Source: Desulfofundulus salinus (GTDB taxonomy: Bacteria > Bacillota > Desulfotomaculia > Desulfotomaculales > Desulfovirgulaceae). Taken from it: a stretch of 64,000 bases of DNA. Made by a program: the position numbers and the translations under genes. A model generated the notes under the pieces. That model was not told where the DNA came from, did not search any database, and worked only from the letters and a program-made list of their open reading frames with translations. Below are positions 8,879-18,299 of the stretch, one piece after another; position 1 is the first letter of the stretch; the number at the start of each line of letters is the position of its first letter. The stretch spans positions 938,524 to 1,002,523 of the forward strand of contig NZ_RBWE01000001.1 of the NCBI RefSeq assembly GCF_003627965.1, written 5' to 3'.

Positions 8879-9763
8879 ATGCAGCCAGATCTGCACGGGG
8901 TGACATTGGCCGTACTTGGCGGTGATGCCAGGGAGAAGATCCTGGTTGAACGGCTGGCGGTATTAGGGGCACACCTGAAAGTGGTAGGAGTACCAGTTGA
9001 GGGGAAGAATATCACTCCCTGCGGGGGAATCGCCCAGGCACTGGCCGGAGCTGACGCTTTGATTTTGCCCGTGCCCGGGATCGACAACCAGGGTCGTATT
9101 CACACGGCATACCTGGACCAGCCACTGGTTTTGTTGGAGGAACATCTAACCTTGTTAGTCCCTGGTTCGCCGGTTTTGGTAGGCATGGCCAGGCCAAAGC
9201 TCAGGGAAATGACGGGCCGGGTAAACCTCCGTCTAATTGAGCTAATGGACATAGATGAAGTGGCCATATTAAACTCCATTCCTTCTGCCGAAGGGGCTAT
9301 CCAGGTGGCCATGGAGAAGCTGCCCATCACTATTCACGGCAGTAACTCCGTAGTGCTGGGTTTTGGGCGTACCGGTACCACTCTGGCCCGCATGTTGCAT
9401 GCCCTGGGGGCCCGTACCGTGGTGGTAGCCCGTAATCCTGCCCAGCGGGCCAGGGCCTTTGAGATGGGACTGGGAACTGCCGATTTACCTGAACTTCCGG
9501 CCATAGCAGCAGAGGCAGACGTTATTTTCAATACCATACCGGCTCTGGTGTTAGATGAGCAGATCCTTTTGCGGGTACGGCCCGGCACTTTAATTCTGGA
9601 TCTGGCCTCTTCCCCCGGCGGTACCGATTTTGAAGTTGCCCGGCGGCTTGGTATTACTGCTCTTTTGCTTCCCGGATTACCCGGCAGGGTAGCACCGCAG
9701 ACCGCCGGGGAAATCCTGGCCCGGGTTGTTCCCCGGCTGCTGGCCGAACAATTGGCCCTCTAG
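8879..9763 (+). CDS. dpaA: Dipicolinate synthase subunit A
   Basis: This subunit of dipicolinate synthase (SpoVFA/DpaA) makes dipicolinic acid in the mother cell for the spore core. The N-terminal domain contains GGDAREKILVERLA and the C-terminal NAD-binding fold has VLGFGRTGTTLARML. Length is about 294 aa. The reading frame is open upstream to 8804, but AAGGAGGG at 8861-8868 places the start at ATG 8879. The gene is followed by subunit B after about 30 bases, as in B. subtilis. It marks the host as an endospore former. Confidence 0.95.
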   Translation: MQPDLHGVTLAVLGGDAREKILVERLAVLGAHLKVVGVPVEGKNITPCGGIAQALAGADALILPVPGIDNQGRIHTAYLDQPLVLLEEHLTLLVPGSPVLVGMARPKLREMTGRVNLRLIELMDIDEVAILNSIPSAEGAIQVAMEKLPITIHGSNSVVLGFGRTGTTLARMLHALGARTVVVARNPAQRARAFEMGLGTADLPELPAIAAEADVIFNTIPALVLDEQILLRVRPGTLILDLASSPGGTDFEVARRLGITALLLPGLPGRVAPQTAGEILARVVPRLLAEQLAL

Positions 9764-9792
9764 CTTTCGGCTCTCCAGCGGAGGTGCTAGTC

Positions 9793-10380
9793 ATGCGCTT
9801 GAAAGATGTACGGGTGGGTTTTGCCGTTACCGGTTCCCACTGTACTCTGGATGAAGTTATGGTCCAGGTCGAGAACCTGGTCAAGGAAGGTGCTATTGTT
9901 TACCCCGTCATCAGCGCGGTGGTGGATGGCACTGATACCAAATATGGTCCAGCCCAGAAGTGGAAGGATCTTCTTGGAAAAATCACCGGTCATGCGCCCA
10001 TAAACAGTATTACAGGGGCTGAACCTATCGGGCCGGGCAAGCTTTTAGACGTGCTGGTGGTGGCGCCGTGTACGGGGAATACGCTGGCCAAGCTGGCCAA
10101 CGGTATTACCGACGGCCCGGTGCTGATGGCCATCAAAGCTCACCTGCGCAACCTGCGTCCAGTAGTTCTGGCCATTTCTACCAACGACGGGCTGGGTATG
10201 AACGCCAGGAATCTGGGTTTGCTTTTAAATACCAAGAATATTTACCTGGTTCCTTTTGGCCAGGATAATCCCCTTGAGAAACCCAATTCCCTGAAGGCAA
10301 GGATGGACCTCATTGTTGATACAGTTCTTCTTGCTCTGGAGGGAAAGCAGATACAGCCTGTGCTCGTGAATGTGTCGTGA
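9793..10380 (+). CDS. dpaB: Dipicolinate synthase subunit B (flavoprotein)
   Basis: SpoVFB/DpaB is a flavoprotein-like partner of DpaA. The opening VGFAVTGSHCT and the internal VVAPCTGNTLAKLANGITD match the flavoprotein (UbiX/Dfp-like) fold. Length is about 195 aa. GGAGGTG at 9780-9786 favours the ATG at 9793 over the upstream GTG at 9784. It is followed by a hairpin with a T-run and then asd. Confidence 0.95.
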   Translation: MRLKDVRVGFAVTGSHCTLDEVMVQVENLVKEGAIVYPVISAVVDGTDTKYGPAQKWKDLLGKITGHAPINSITGAEPIGPGKLLDVLVVAPCTGNTLAKLANGITDGPVLMAIKAHLRNLRPVVLAISTNDGLGMNARNLGLLLNTKNIYLVPFGQDNPLEKPNSLKARMDLIVDTVLLALEGKQIQPVLVNVS

Positions 10381-10434
10381 TGACTGGTTACGGGGTAGCC
10401 AAAAAGAGATTTTTTTACATGAGGCCCGTACCTG

Positions 10435-10456
10435 AACCGATCGGGCCGGTTTTTTG
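10435..10456 (+). terminator. Weak terminator between dpaB and asd
   Basis: A short AACCG/CGGTT stem is followed by six T residues. The short stem suggests partial readthrough into asd. Confidence 0.5.
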
Positions 10457-10541
10457 ATTTTAAAGTGGACGTGCCATTTAATGGTGTCAGGTCCATTTAT
10501 GACGATTTTCTGTGACTGTTTTCGAAAGGAGGAATTTTTCT

Positions 10542-11558
10542 TTGTACAATGTAGTGGTTGTTGGGGCCTCCGGCGCGGTGGGGCAGGAAATTTTAAAGGT
10601 ACTGGAAGAAAGAAACTTTCCCGTGGGAGAACTGAAACTGTGTGCCACCAGCCGTTCGGCCGGAAAGCAAATGGTTTTCCGGGGCAGGACTTACACGGTC
10701 CAGGAAACCAGGGTTGACTCCTTTGCCGGTATGGATATCGCCCTTTTCGCCGGCGGAGCCGCCAGTAAAGAGTTCGGCCCGGCGGCGGTAGAACAGGGCT
10801 GTGTGGTGATTGACAACAGCAGCAATTTCCGGCTGGATCCCCGGGTTCCCCTGGTGGTGCCCGAGGTGAATCCGGAAGATGTAAAGTGGCACCAGGGGAT
10901 TATTGCCAACCCGAACTGTTCCACTATCATCATGGTAGTTCCTCTAAAGGCAATTAAAGATGTGGCGGGAATCAAGCGTGTAGTGGTTTCCACCTATCAA
11001 GCCGTTTCCGGTGCCGGTATGGAGGCCATCGAGGAGCTGACCGCTCAAACCAGGGCCGTACTGGATGGCGTTGATTACCCACCGAAAGTTTTTCCTTATC
11101 AAATAGCTTTTAACCTCATTCCCCACATTGATGTATTTCAGGAGATGGACTATACTAAAGAAGAGTGGAAGATGGTAAAGGAAACCCGGAAGATTCTCCA
11201 TGACGACCAGCTGGCCATTACGGCTACTACTGTACGGGTTCCGGTTTACCGCAGTCATTCCGAATCGGTCAATGTGGAAACCATGGAGAAGCTGACCGCC
11301 CAGAAAGCCAGGGAGGTGCTGGCCAGTTTCCCGGGCATTGTGGTCCTGGATAACCCGGCCCGGAAAGAATATCCCATGCCCCTCTTCTGTTCCCACCGGG
11401 ATGAAATCTTTGTAGGCCGCATCCGGGAGGATAACTCCATCGAGCGGGGGCTTAACCTCTGGGTGGTGGCAGATCAGCTGCGCAAGGGTGCAGCCACCAA
11501 TGCGGTGCAAATTGCTGAATTGCTGATTAAATACCGTTGTCTTCGGGGGAGGCAGTAA
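10542..11558 (+). CDS. asd: Aspartate-semialdehyde dehydrogenase
   Basis: Asd reduces aspartyl phosphate to aspartate semialdehyde, the precursor for DapA. The NADP-binding motif GASGAVGQEIL, the catalytic-cysteine block ANPNCSTI and the later VPVYRSHSE block are present. The frame is open from GTG 10512, but GAAAGGAGG at 10525-10533 places the start at TTG 10542, giving about 338 aa. The gene abuts dapG, indicating cotranscription. Confidence 0.96.
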   Translation: MYNVVVVGASGAVGQEILKVLEERNFPVGELKLCATSRSAGKQMVFRGRTYTVQETRVDSFAGMDIALFAGGAASKEFGPAAVEQGCVVIDNSSNFRLDPRVPLVVPEVNPEDVKWHQGIIANPNCSTIIMVVPLKAIKDVAGIKRVVVSTYQAVSGAGMEAIEELTAQTRAVLDGVDYPPKVFPYQIAFNLIPHIDVFQEMDYTKEEWKMVKETRKILHDDQLAITATTVRVPVYRSHSESVNVETMEKLTAQKAREVLASFPGIVVLDNPARKEYPMPLFCSHRDEIFVGRIREDNSIERGLNLWVVADQLRKGAATNAVQIAELLIKYRCLRGRQ

Positions 11559-12782
11559 ATGAAGTTTTTAGTGCAAAAATTTGGTGGTACATCCGTAGCC
11601 ACGCCACAAGGGCGGGAGATGGTGGCCGCCAAAGTGGTGGCGGCGAAGGAAGAGGGTTATATGCCGGTAGTGGTGGTCTCGGCCATGGGGCGCAATGGGG
11701 ATCCCTATGCTACCGATACCCTGATCAATACGGTCAAGCAAATCAACCGGAATGTTTCTCCCCGGGAAATGGATTTGCTGATGTCCTGTGGTGAGATTAT
11801 TTCCGGTGTGGTAATGGTGGCCACCCTGGAAAAAATGGGTCACCCGGCAGTCTTTCTTACCGGTGCCCAGGCGGGAATTATTACCGATAACAACTTTACC
11901 GAGGCAAGAATCCTGCGGGTTAAACCCGAAGCCGTCTTAAAACACGCCCGGGAGGGCAAGATAGTGGTGGTGGCCGGTTTCCAGGGGATCAGCGAGGAAG
12001 GTGAGATTACCACCCTGGGCCGGGGGGGCAGTGATACCACCGCTGCAGCCCTGGGAGTGGCCCTTAATGCCGAGTATGTTGATATTTATACCGATGTAGA
12101 TGGGATTATGACTGCCGATCCCCGCATCGTGAGCGATGCCGTGGCCAGAGAGATGGTCACCTACGACGAAATCTGCCAGCTGGCCCATGAAGGGGCCAAA
12201 GTGGTGCATCCCCGGGCGGTGGAAATAGTGATGCAAAAAAATATCCCTTTACGAGTGAAATCTACTTTTAGCGATGCCCCCGGTACACTGGTGACCAGTT
12301 CCGGTGAAGTGTATAAGGGAACTATTGATATCACCAGGGACCGGACGATTACGGGCATCACCCAGATTCCCAACGTAGTCCAGTTTAAAGTAAATACAAA
12401 CGGAGGGGAAGGTTTAAAACAGCAGCGCCGGTTGTTTAAGGGCTTGGCCCTGGCGGGCATCAGCCTTGATTTTATCAACGTTTATCCTGACCAGGTGGTG
12501 TTTACCGTTAAGGAGGAGGTGGCCGAGAAAGCCACCCAGGTGCTGGAAAATACGGGATTTGTAGCGGAAATTATACCGGGTTGTGCTAAAGTAGCAGCTG
12601 TGGGTGCTGGTATGACCGGTGTTCCCGGAGTGATGGCCTCAATCGTGGATGCCCTGGCCAAAGAAAATATTCCCATTTTGCAGTCCAGTGATTCCCACAC
12701 TACCATCTGGGTACTGGTCAGGCAGGAGGATATGGAAAGGGCTGTGCGGGCACTGCATCGTCAGTTTATCAGTGGCGCATAG
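11559..12782 (+). CDS. dapG: Aspartate kinase (DapG/LysC type)
   Basis: This enzyme phosphorylates aspartate, the committed step of the lysine/diaminopimelate/threonine pathway. The kinase domain starts with VQKFGGTSVA and contains the TLGRGGSDTTAAALG motif. Two ACT domains follow from about residue 265, with PGVMASIVDALAKENIP in the second; these normally bind lysine or diaminopimelate for feedback control. The 407 aa length and its place between asd and dapA match dapG of B. subtilis. The start codon directly abuts the asd stop. Confidence 0.96.
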   Translation: MKFLVQKFGGTSVATPQGREMVAAKVVAAKEEGYMPVVVVSAMGRNGDPYATDTLINTVKQINRNVSPREMDLLMSCGEIISGVVMVATLEKMGHPAVFLTGAQAGIITDNNFTEARILRVKPEAVLKHAREGKIVVVAGFQGISEEGEITTLGRGGSDTTAAALGVALNAEYVDIYTDVDGIMTADPRIVSDAVAREMVTYDEICQLAHEGAKVVHPRAVEIVMQKNIPLRVKSTFSDAPGTLVTSSGEVYKGTIDITRDRTITGITQIPNVVQFKVNTNGGEGLKQQRRLFKGLALAGISLDFINVYPDQVVFTVKEEVAEKATQVLENTGFVAEIIPGCAKVAAVGAGMTGVPGVMASIVDALAKENIPILQSSDSHTTIWVLVRQEDMERAVRALHRQFISGA

Positions 12783-12832
12783 GTAGTGGGTAAAGCGGTA
12801 CGCCTTAATACGGAAGAAGGAAGGTGAATATT

Positions 12833-13717
12833 TTGGCCGTTGATTTTGGGCGTGTGCTCACCGCCATGGTAACGCCCTTTGGTAAGGATCTGGCGGTGGA
12901 TTTCCAGCAAGCCAGAAAGCTGGCCCGTTTTCTGGTACAATCCGGTTCCGATGGATTGGTAGTCTGCGGTACTACCGGTGAATCTCCCACCCTGACCAGG
13001 GACGAAAAGATCGAGCTCTTCCGGGTGGTGGTGGAAGAGGTTGGCGGGCAGGCTACGGTAATTGCCGGAACCGGGAGCTACAACACTGCCGAGAGTATCA
13101 CCCTCACCCAGATGGCCGAAAAGGTGGGCGTGGACGGCGTAATGCTCGTGGCGCCTTATTACAACAAGCCGTCCCAGGACGGGTTATATGAACATTTTAA
13201 GGCCGTTGCCAACAGTACCAATCTTCCAGTAATGCTTTACAACATTCCCGGCCGGACCGGGGTCAACGTTCTGCCGGCAACGGTGGCCCGGCTGGCCCAA
13301 ATCGAGAACATTGTAGCGATCAAAGAAGCATCCGGCAGCCTGGATCAGGTCAGTGAATTGCGCCGGTCTCTACCCGATGATTTTGCCATTTACAGCGGCG
13401 ATGATTCCCTGACCCTGCCCATGATGGCTTTAGGGGCTAGGGGTGTGGTCAGCGTTTGCTCCCATGTGGTGGGGCCGCGGATTAAGGAGATGGTCAATGC
13501 TTTTACGGCCGGGAACACGACCCTGGCTACGCAGATTCACCTGGAACTTTTCCCGGTGTTCAAGACCATGTTCATCACTACCAGCCCGGTGCCCATAAAA
13601 GCCGCCCTCAATTTGCTGGGTTATCAGGTGGGCGCACCCCGTTTGCCCCTGGTCGAAGCCACGGCCCAGGAAAAGGAAATCATTAAAAACGTGCTGGCCA
13701 GCTTGAAGTTGATTTAA
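12833..13717 (+). CDS. dapA: 4-hydroxy-tetrahydrodipicolinate synthase
   Basis: DapA condenses pyruvate with aspartate semialdehyde. Signature blocks are [12 protein letters not shown], the tyrosine-containing [10 protein letters not shown] and the Schiff-base lysine in [12 protein letters not shown]. Length is about 294 aa. The frame can also open at GTG 12824, but GAAGGAAGG leaves proper spacing only for TTG 12833. It ends the dap run; the 475 bp that follow hold no gene. Confidence 0.96.
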   Translation: MAVDFGRVLTAMVTPFGKDLAVDFQQARKLARFLVQSGSDGLVVCGTTGESPTLTRDEKIELFRVVVEEVGGQATVIAGTGSYNTAESITLTQMAEKVGVDGVMLVAPYYNKPSQDGLYEHFKAVANSTNLPVMLYNIPGRTGVNVLPATVARLAQIENIVAIKEASGSLDQVSELRRSLPDDFAIYSGDDSLTLPMMALGARGVVSVCSHVVGPRIKEMVNAFTAGNTTLATQIHLELFPVFKTMFITTSPVPIKAALNLLGYQVGAPRLPLVEATAQEKEIIKNVLASLKLI

Positions 13718-14147
13718 CTCTCCTGCCGGGACGTCTCTCGCGTTAGAGCGGGCGGAGGCGGTGCAGGGGATTGCCAGGAGGGCGGTCGTCGCTAAGGAGC
13801 ATGGAGCGACCCAGCACTCACTAGAACAACGGCTCGTTAAAATAGCTATTAAGCATATGTGACTAATGTACTCAAAAGAACTACCTTACCAGTGAGTGCT
13901 GGGCCGCCCAACTGGTTATGCGACAGTATCTATTAAAGAGCGTTTATGGGGAAAGTCATGCCCCATTTTTTTTATCGGGTTTATGGGGCAGGCTTTCTGG
14001 CAATTATTTTATTAGAGACGGCAGCGGCCCTTGTATAGCGGGAGGGAATCCAGTATAATTAGCATCGGGAACAATTGAGTTATCAGCAAGGCATACGTTA
14101 ACAACGGAATATTTTCCCCGCCTTCTCCTGTTTTTTCTCACCGGAAC
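13718..14147 (+). repeat. Non-coding gap with a long inverted repeat and terminator
   Basis: No convincing gene is visible between dapA and rnj. CCCAGCACTCACT at 13810-13822 is perfectly repeated in inverted orientation at 13891-13903, enclosing 68 bp of AT-rich sequence. A GTCGCT/AGCGAC hairpin lies just before it. A terminator-like ATGGGG/CCCCAT stem with eight following T residues lies at 13946-13973. The paired arms resemble a small non-autonomous element or a structured RNA; neither could be confirmed. Confidence 0.5.
13946..13973 (+). terminator. Terminator upstream of rnj
   Basis: ATGGGG and CCCCAT pair around a 9-nt loop and are followed by an eight-base T-run. It probably ends transcription arriving from dapA. 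Confidence 0.7.
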
Positions 14148-14192
14148 TTGAGACTCAGTGATTTTTTGAAAAACAGGTTAGGAGGTGCGTTT

Positions 14193-15857
14193 TTGGCCAA
14201 GGAACCAAAACTGGCTCTGATCCCCCTCGGGGGACTTGGTGAGATCGGGAAAAACATGATGGCGGTGAGATTCGGGGAAAATATTCTGGTTATAGACTGC
14301 GGTTTAATGTTTCCGGAGGAAGAGATGTTGGGGATCGACGTGGTGATCCCCGATATCACTTATCTCCTGGAAAATAAAGATGCTGTGCGCGGTATAGTGC
14401 TTACCCACGGACACGAGGATCACATCGGTGCCCTGCCTTATGTACTTAAGCAGTTGAACGTGCCCATCTATGGGACCAGGCTTACCCTGGGTTTGCTCCA
14501 GGGTAAGCTAAAGGAGCAAGAAGTGGCCGGCGAGGCAAATTTGCAGGTGGTTAAGCCCCGGGATACGGTGACGATCGGTCCTTTTAAAGTAGAATTTATC
14601 CGGGTGTCCCACAGTATCCCCGATGCGGTAGCCGTGGCCGTTCACACGCCGGTGGGAGTTATTGTGCACACCGGGGATTTTAAAATCGATCAAACCCCCG
14701 TGGACGGAGAGGTTACCGACTTTTATCGTTTCGCCCAATTAGGGGAACGGGGCGTGCTGGTGTTGCTTTCCGACAGCACCAACGTGGAGCGGCCCGGCTA
14801 TACCATGTCGGAACGGGTTGTTGGGGCCACCTTTGATGAGACCTTCCGGCAGGCTAAAGAGCGCATTATTGTAGCCTCCTTTGCTTCCAATGTGCACCGC
14901 TTGCAGCAGGCCATTACCACCGCCCACCGTTACGACCGTAAGGTGGCGGTGATTGGCCGCAGCATGATTAATGTGATCAATATAGCTCACGAACTGGGTT
15001 ATCTTCATATTCCCGAAGGAACCCTGGTAGAACTGGAAGAGGCCAACCGTCTACCGAAAAATAAAGTGGTCTTCTTGTGTACGGGTAGCCAGGGTGAGCC
15101 CATGTCGGCCCTTACCAGGATGGCCCTGGGGGACCACCGGCAGGTGGAAATTCTTCCCGGTGATACCATCATTATTTCCGCCATTCCCATTCCAGGCAAC
15201 GAAAAGCTGGTGGCGCGGATTATCGATCAACTGTTCAAACAGGGTGCCCATGTTATCTATGAGGCGGTTTCAGGCATTCATGTGAGCGGCCACCCCAGCC
15301 AGGAAGAACTTAAACTGATGATCAACCTGGTCAAGCCCCGGTTTTTCGTGCCGGTGCATGGTGAGTACCGCATGTTGATCAAACATGCGGATCTGGCCCG
15401 CAGTATGGGTATTCCAGCGGAGAATATTTTTGTGGCTGAAAACGGCCAGGTACTGGAGTTTACCCGTCGTTCCGGGCGTATTGCCGGGCGGGTAACGGCC
15501 GGGCGCGTGCTGGTGGACGGTTTGGGCGTGGGTGATGTGGGTAACATTGTACTGCGGGACCGCAGGCAGCTTTCCCAGGACGGGATCCTGATCGTGGTCG
15601 TAACCATCAATCGCGAACTGGGGCAGGTTATGGCCGGGCCAGATATTGTTTCCAGGGGCTTTGTTTATGTACGGGAGTCAGAGCAATTGATGGAAGAAGC
15701 CCGGCAAAGGGTAAAGGAGGCCCTGGAAAAATGCAACGATCGGGGTCTTTCTGAATGGGCGTCAATTAAAGCACAGGTAAGAGACGTGTTAGGGAAGTTC
15801 CTCTATGAAAAAACAAGGAGAAGGCCCATGATTTTACCCATCATCATGGAAGTATGA
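14193..15857 (+). CDS. rnj: Ribonuclease J
   Basis: RNase J combines 5'-to-3' exonuclease and endonuclease activity in RNA decay and maturation. The metallo-beta-lactamase motif HGHEDHIGALPY, the SDSTNVERPG block and the beta-CASP block CTGSQGEPMSAL are intact, with the GHPSQEELKLM and VPVHGEYRM motifs later. GGAGGTG at 14181-14187 supports the TTG start at 14193 over the earlier TTG at 14148; the protein is then about 554 aa. Its place after dapA and before tepA matches rnjB (ymfA) of B. subtilis. Confidence 0.96.
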   Translation: MAKEPKLALIPLGGLGEIGKNMMAVRFGENILVIDCGLMFPEEEMLGIDVVIPDITYLLENKDAVRGIVLTHGHEDHIGALPYVLKQLNVPIYGTRLTLGLLQGKLKEQEVAGEANLQVVKPRDTVTIGPFKVEFIRVSHSIPDAVAVAVHTPVGVIVHTGDFKIDQTPVDGEVTDFYRFAQLGERGVLVLLSDSTNVERPGYTMSERVVGATFDETFRQAKERIIVASFASNVHRLQQAITTAHRYDRKVAVIGRSMINVINIAHELGYLHIPEGTLVELEEANRLPKNKVVFLCTGSQGEPMSALTRMALGDHRQVEILPGDTIIISAIPIPGNEKLVARIIDQLFKQGAHVIYEAVSGIHVSGHPSQEELKLMINLVKPRFFVPVHGEYRMLIKHADLARSMGIPAENIFVAENGQVLEFTRRSGRIAGRVTAGRVLVDGLGVGDVGNIVLRDRRQLSQDGILIVVVTINRELGQVMAGPDIVSRGFVYVRESEQLMEEARQRVKEALEKCNDRGLSEWASIKAQVRDVLGKFLYEKTRRRPMILPIIMEV

Positions 15858-15875
15858 TCACCGAATACCAAAAAG

Positions 15876-15915
15876 AGCCGGAAAGCCATGGATAAAGGCC
15901 TTCCGGCTTATTTTG
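15876..15915 (+). terminator. Terminator after rnj
   Basis: AGCCGGAA/TTCCGGCT form a perfect 8-bp stem around a 17-nt loop, followed by TATTTTG. Confidence 0.75.
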
Positions 15916-15991
15916 TTTGCATGCGCGGGGCCTGCCTGGTGAAAACATGCTCCGCTTCACGCATAAAGTGGCAAGTTGTTTGGAAGCGAAC

Positions 15992-16018
15992 CCCGCGTGG
16001 ATTATCACGCGGGTTTTT
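15992..16018 (+). terminator. Second terminator-like hairpin upstream of tepA
   Basis: CCCGCGTG, a six-base loop and CACGCGGG are followed by five T residues. The same arms with a different loop recur at 23837-23858, on the far side of the restriction cassette. Confidence 0.75.
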
Positions 16019-16150
16019 CGTCCGTGTCAAGATCCAGTAGGCATCTCCACAAAATTTTTCCCGTTATGGATGTTCTGTGTAGATCTTATATTTTATTCGT
16101 AACATAGCCATACTAGAGAAGAGAAAAAACTAACGAGAGGATGGATAAAA

Positions 16151-16663
16151 GTGTCTGGTGATCAGAATATATGGGGTCACGAGGGAGAATATCCCTGCAC
16201 GCCTCCGGACCCCCCCCCGGGAGAGCCCAATACAACCCCTCAGCGGGAACCCGGTAACCCCGGGTCTACCCCAACACCCCACCGGGTACAGGGGCGTACT
16301 AAAGAAAGCATGGAATCCATCAAAGAGCTGGGAGCCAGTCCCGTGCCCGAAGTTAAAAGCAACATTCACTGTTTAACTATTGTCGGCCAAATTGAAGGCC
16401 ACCTGGTGTTGCCCCCCCAGAACAAGACCACCAAGTATGAACACCTCATTCCGCAGTTGGTTGCCCTGGAGCAGAGCCCGGAGGTGGAAGGGGTGCTGGT
16501 AGTCTTAAACACGGTAGGGGGAGATGTGGAAGCCGGCCTGGCTATTGCAGAAATGATTGCCAGCCTCTCCAAACCCACGGTATCCATCGTACTGGGCGGG
16601 GGACACAGCATCGGAGTGCCGATAGTACCCATGTCGCTACCCCAAATTTTAACCCGTTTTTGA
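16151..16663 (+). pseudogene. tepA: Truncated tepA (ClpP-like membrane-associated peptidase)
   Basis: The first 150-160 residues match TepA/YmfB, a ClpP-fold protein linked to translocation or sporulation: a Pro-rich N-terminus, then [29 protein letters not shown]-type sequence, [20 protein letters not shown] and the [11 protein letters not shown] block. Directly after GVPI the sequence departs from the family and stops eleven residues later, so the second half of the fold is missing. Family members are about 230-250 aa. The expected next genes (ylzJ, ftsK/spoIIIE) are absent. I infer that accessory DNA inserted here or replaced the rest. The remainder of tepA is not in the window. Confidence 0.85.
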
Positions 16664-16815
16664 AAGAGACGGAAGATGTTTTTAGCTTTTTTTTACGAGC
16701 AAACGCCCCATGGGAGATAGCTGCAACTGGTTGACCAGGTGGCGGCGCAATCTTTAGCAGCGCTATAAGTGTTCCGGCTTGTTGAGACAATATCCTGTCA
16801 GCGTGAGCGATGACG

Positions 16816-16845
16816 AGCGGTGGGCCGAAAGCCACCGCTTTTTTA
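16816..16845 (+). terminator. Terminator upstream of the restriction cassette
   Basis: AGCGGTGG and CCACCGCT pair around an 8-nt loop and run into a T tract, 18 bases before the methyltransferase start. It insulates the cassette from upstream transcription or acts as an attenuator. Confidence 0.75.
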
Positions 16846-16862
16846 TTGGGAGGTGACGTATT

Positions 16863-18299
16863 GTGAAAGAAACGATTCCATTGATGTCTGCCCGGAATAA
16901 TGGAGCTTTTCCAGGCCGGGGGAAATTGGTTGAAGTAACGGGGCGTTCAGACACTGATCATTTCGGACCCCATTTAAAAAAATGTGTTAACTTCACAACT
17001 TTTAAAAGGAAAAACTTGCTTGACGGAGAAATCTCTCATTTTGAGTATCAAAAGGTTTATGTCCATCAAACCCTTGATTTTTCACTTTCGTTTGACATGC
17101 GTTCCAAGAATGAGGATGTGGTCGGGTACGGGGGTGTTACATTGAAAATACTGGCCGGTGGAAAACCCCCATTGACTTTTGAAGAAGAATTTACCGCGGT
17201 GGATCTTTATTGCGGTTGCGGGGGGGTGACCGAGGGACTGAAGCAATCCGGTTTCCGCGTCGTTGCCGCAGTGGACAATGACCCGGTTGCGTGTAAAACC
17301 TATAGGAAAAACCATCCCGAGGTCAACCTGTATGAAAGCGACATAGAAAATGTCGACCCAATGATCATAAGAAGGGAAGACTTGAAAGGTTGTGACGTGG
17401 ACCTGTTGGTGGTATGCGCCCCGTGTCAACCATTCAGCAGCTTGAATAGAAACAAGGGGAGGGATGGGAGGGCCGACTTGATTCTTCAGACGGTTAGGTT
17501 CGCCCGGGTTCTTCGTCCCGCGGTCATATTTTTGGAGAATGTCCCCGGGTTGACGCGTTACGATGAAATTATCAGCAAATTGAAAGAAGAATTGAGGGAA
17601 TTGGGCTATCGCGTTGGAGGTCCCCACAAAATCAACGCGGCGGATTACATGGTTCCCCAAAGACGAACCAGATGCATTTTAATGGTTACAAGACTGATTG
17701 ATCCTCCGCAACCGCCGCCGCCGCTCACCCCGGAGGGTTCGAGGATTACCGTGAGAGCGACAATAGGAAAGTTGCGTCCCCTTAAGTCGGGGGAGAAAGA
17801 TCCGTGCGATCCCCTCCACGCCGCACGAAAACACAATGAACTCACGATTAAAAGATTGTCTCATATTCCGAAAGACGGAGGAAGCAGAAGCTCCCTGCCG
17901 TCCGAACTTCAGCTGAAGTGTCACAAGGGCCATGACGGACATCCGGACGTCTACGGCAGGATGGCATGGGACTCGTTAGCCCCGACTTTGACGACGGGTT
18001 GCACGGATGTAACCAAGGGACGGTTCGCCCATCCCGAGCAGGACAGGGCCATCACCTTGAGGGAGGCGGCCCTGCTTCAGACGTTTCCGAAGACTTACGA
18101 GTTCGCGGGGGGACCCACCGCCATAGCAAGGCAGATAGGAAACGCCGTTCCGGTTGAAATGGTCAAGGCGTTGGCTCCGACTTTTAAAAAGAGCATAAGG
18201 GAGATCAGGGAGAGGGAGAAAAGTGAGGTATACCGAGAAGCAGTTGGAGGCTATCAATCACAGAGGGGGCAATCTCCTGATCCTGGCCTGCGCGGGTAG
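16863..18299 (+). CDS. C5-cytosine DNA methyltransferase with N-terminal extension
   Basis: This 478 aa enzyme should transfer a methyl group from SAM to cytosine C5. Motif I (VDLYCGCGGVTEGL) starts at about residue 113, the catalytic PCQ cysteine is Cys188 (CAPCQPFSS), ENVPGL, QRRTRCI and IGNAVP provide motifs VI, VIII and X. About 110 residues precede motif I, more than in minimal enzymes, and may form an added domain; the variable target-recognition region lies between about 280 and 390. The GTG start follows GGGAGGTGA. It overlaps the helicase gene by 77 bases, so translation is coupled. It is the modification arm of the cassette. Confidence 0.92.
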   Translation: MKETIPLMSARNNGAFPGRGKLVEVTGRSDTDHFGPHLKKCVNFTTFKRKNLLDGEISHFEYQKVYVHQTLDFSLSFDMRSKNEDVVGYGGVTLKILAGGKPPLTFEEEFTAVDLYCGCGGVTEGLKQSGFRVVAAVDNDPVACKTYRKNHPEVNLYESDIENVDPMIIRREDLKGCDVDLLVVCAPCQPFSSLNRNKGRDGRADLILQTVRFARVLRPAVIFLENVPGLTRYDEIISKLKEELRELGYRVGGPHKINAADYMVPQRRTRCILMVTRLIDPPQPPPPLTPEGSRITVRATIGKLRPLKSGEKDPCDPLHAARKHNELTIKRLSHIPKDGGSRSSLPSELQLKCHKGHDGHPDVYGRMAWDSLAPTLTTGCTDVTKGRFAHPEQDRAITLREAALLQTFPKTYEFAGGPTAIARQIGNAVPVEMVKALAPTFKKSIREIREREKSEVYREAVGGYQSQRGQSPDPGLRG

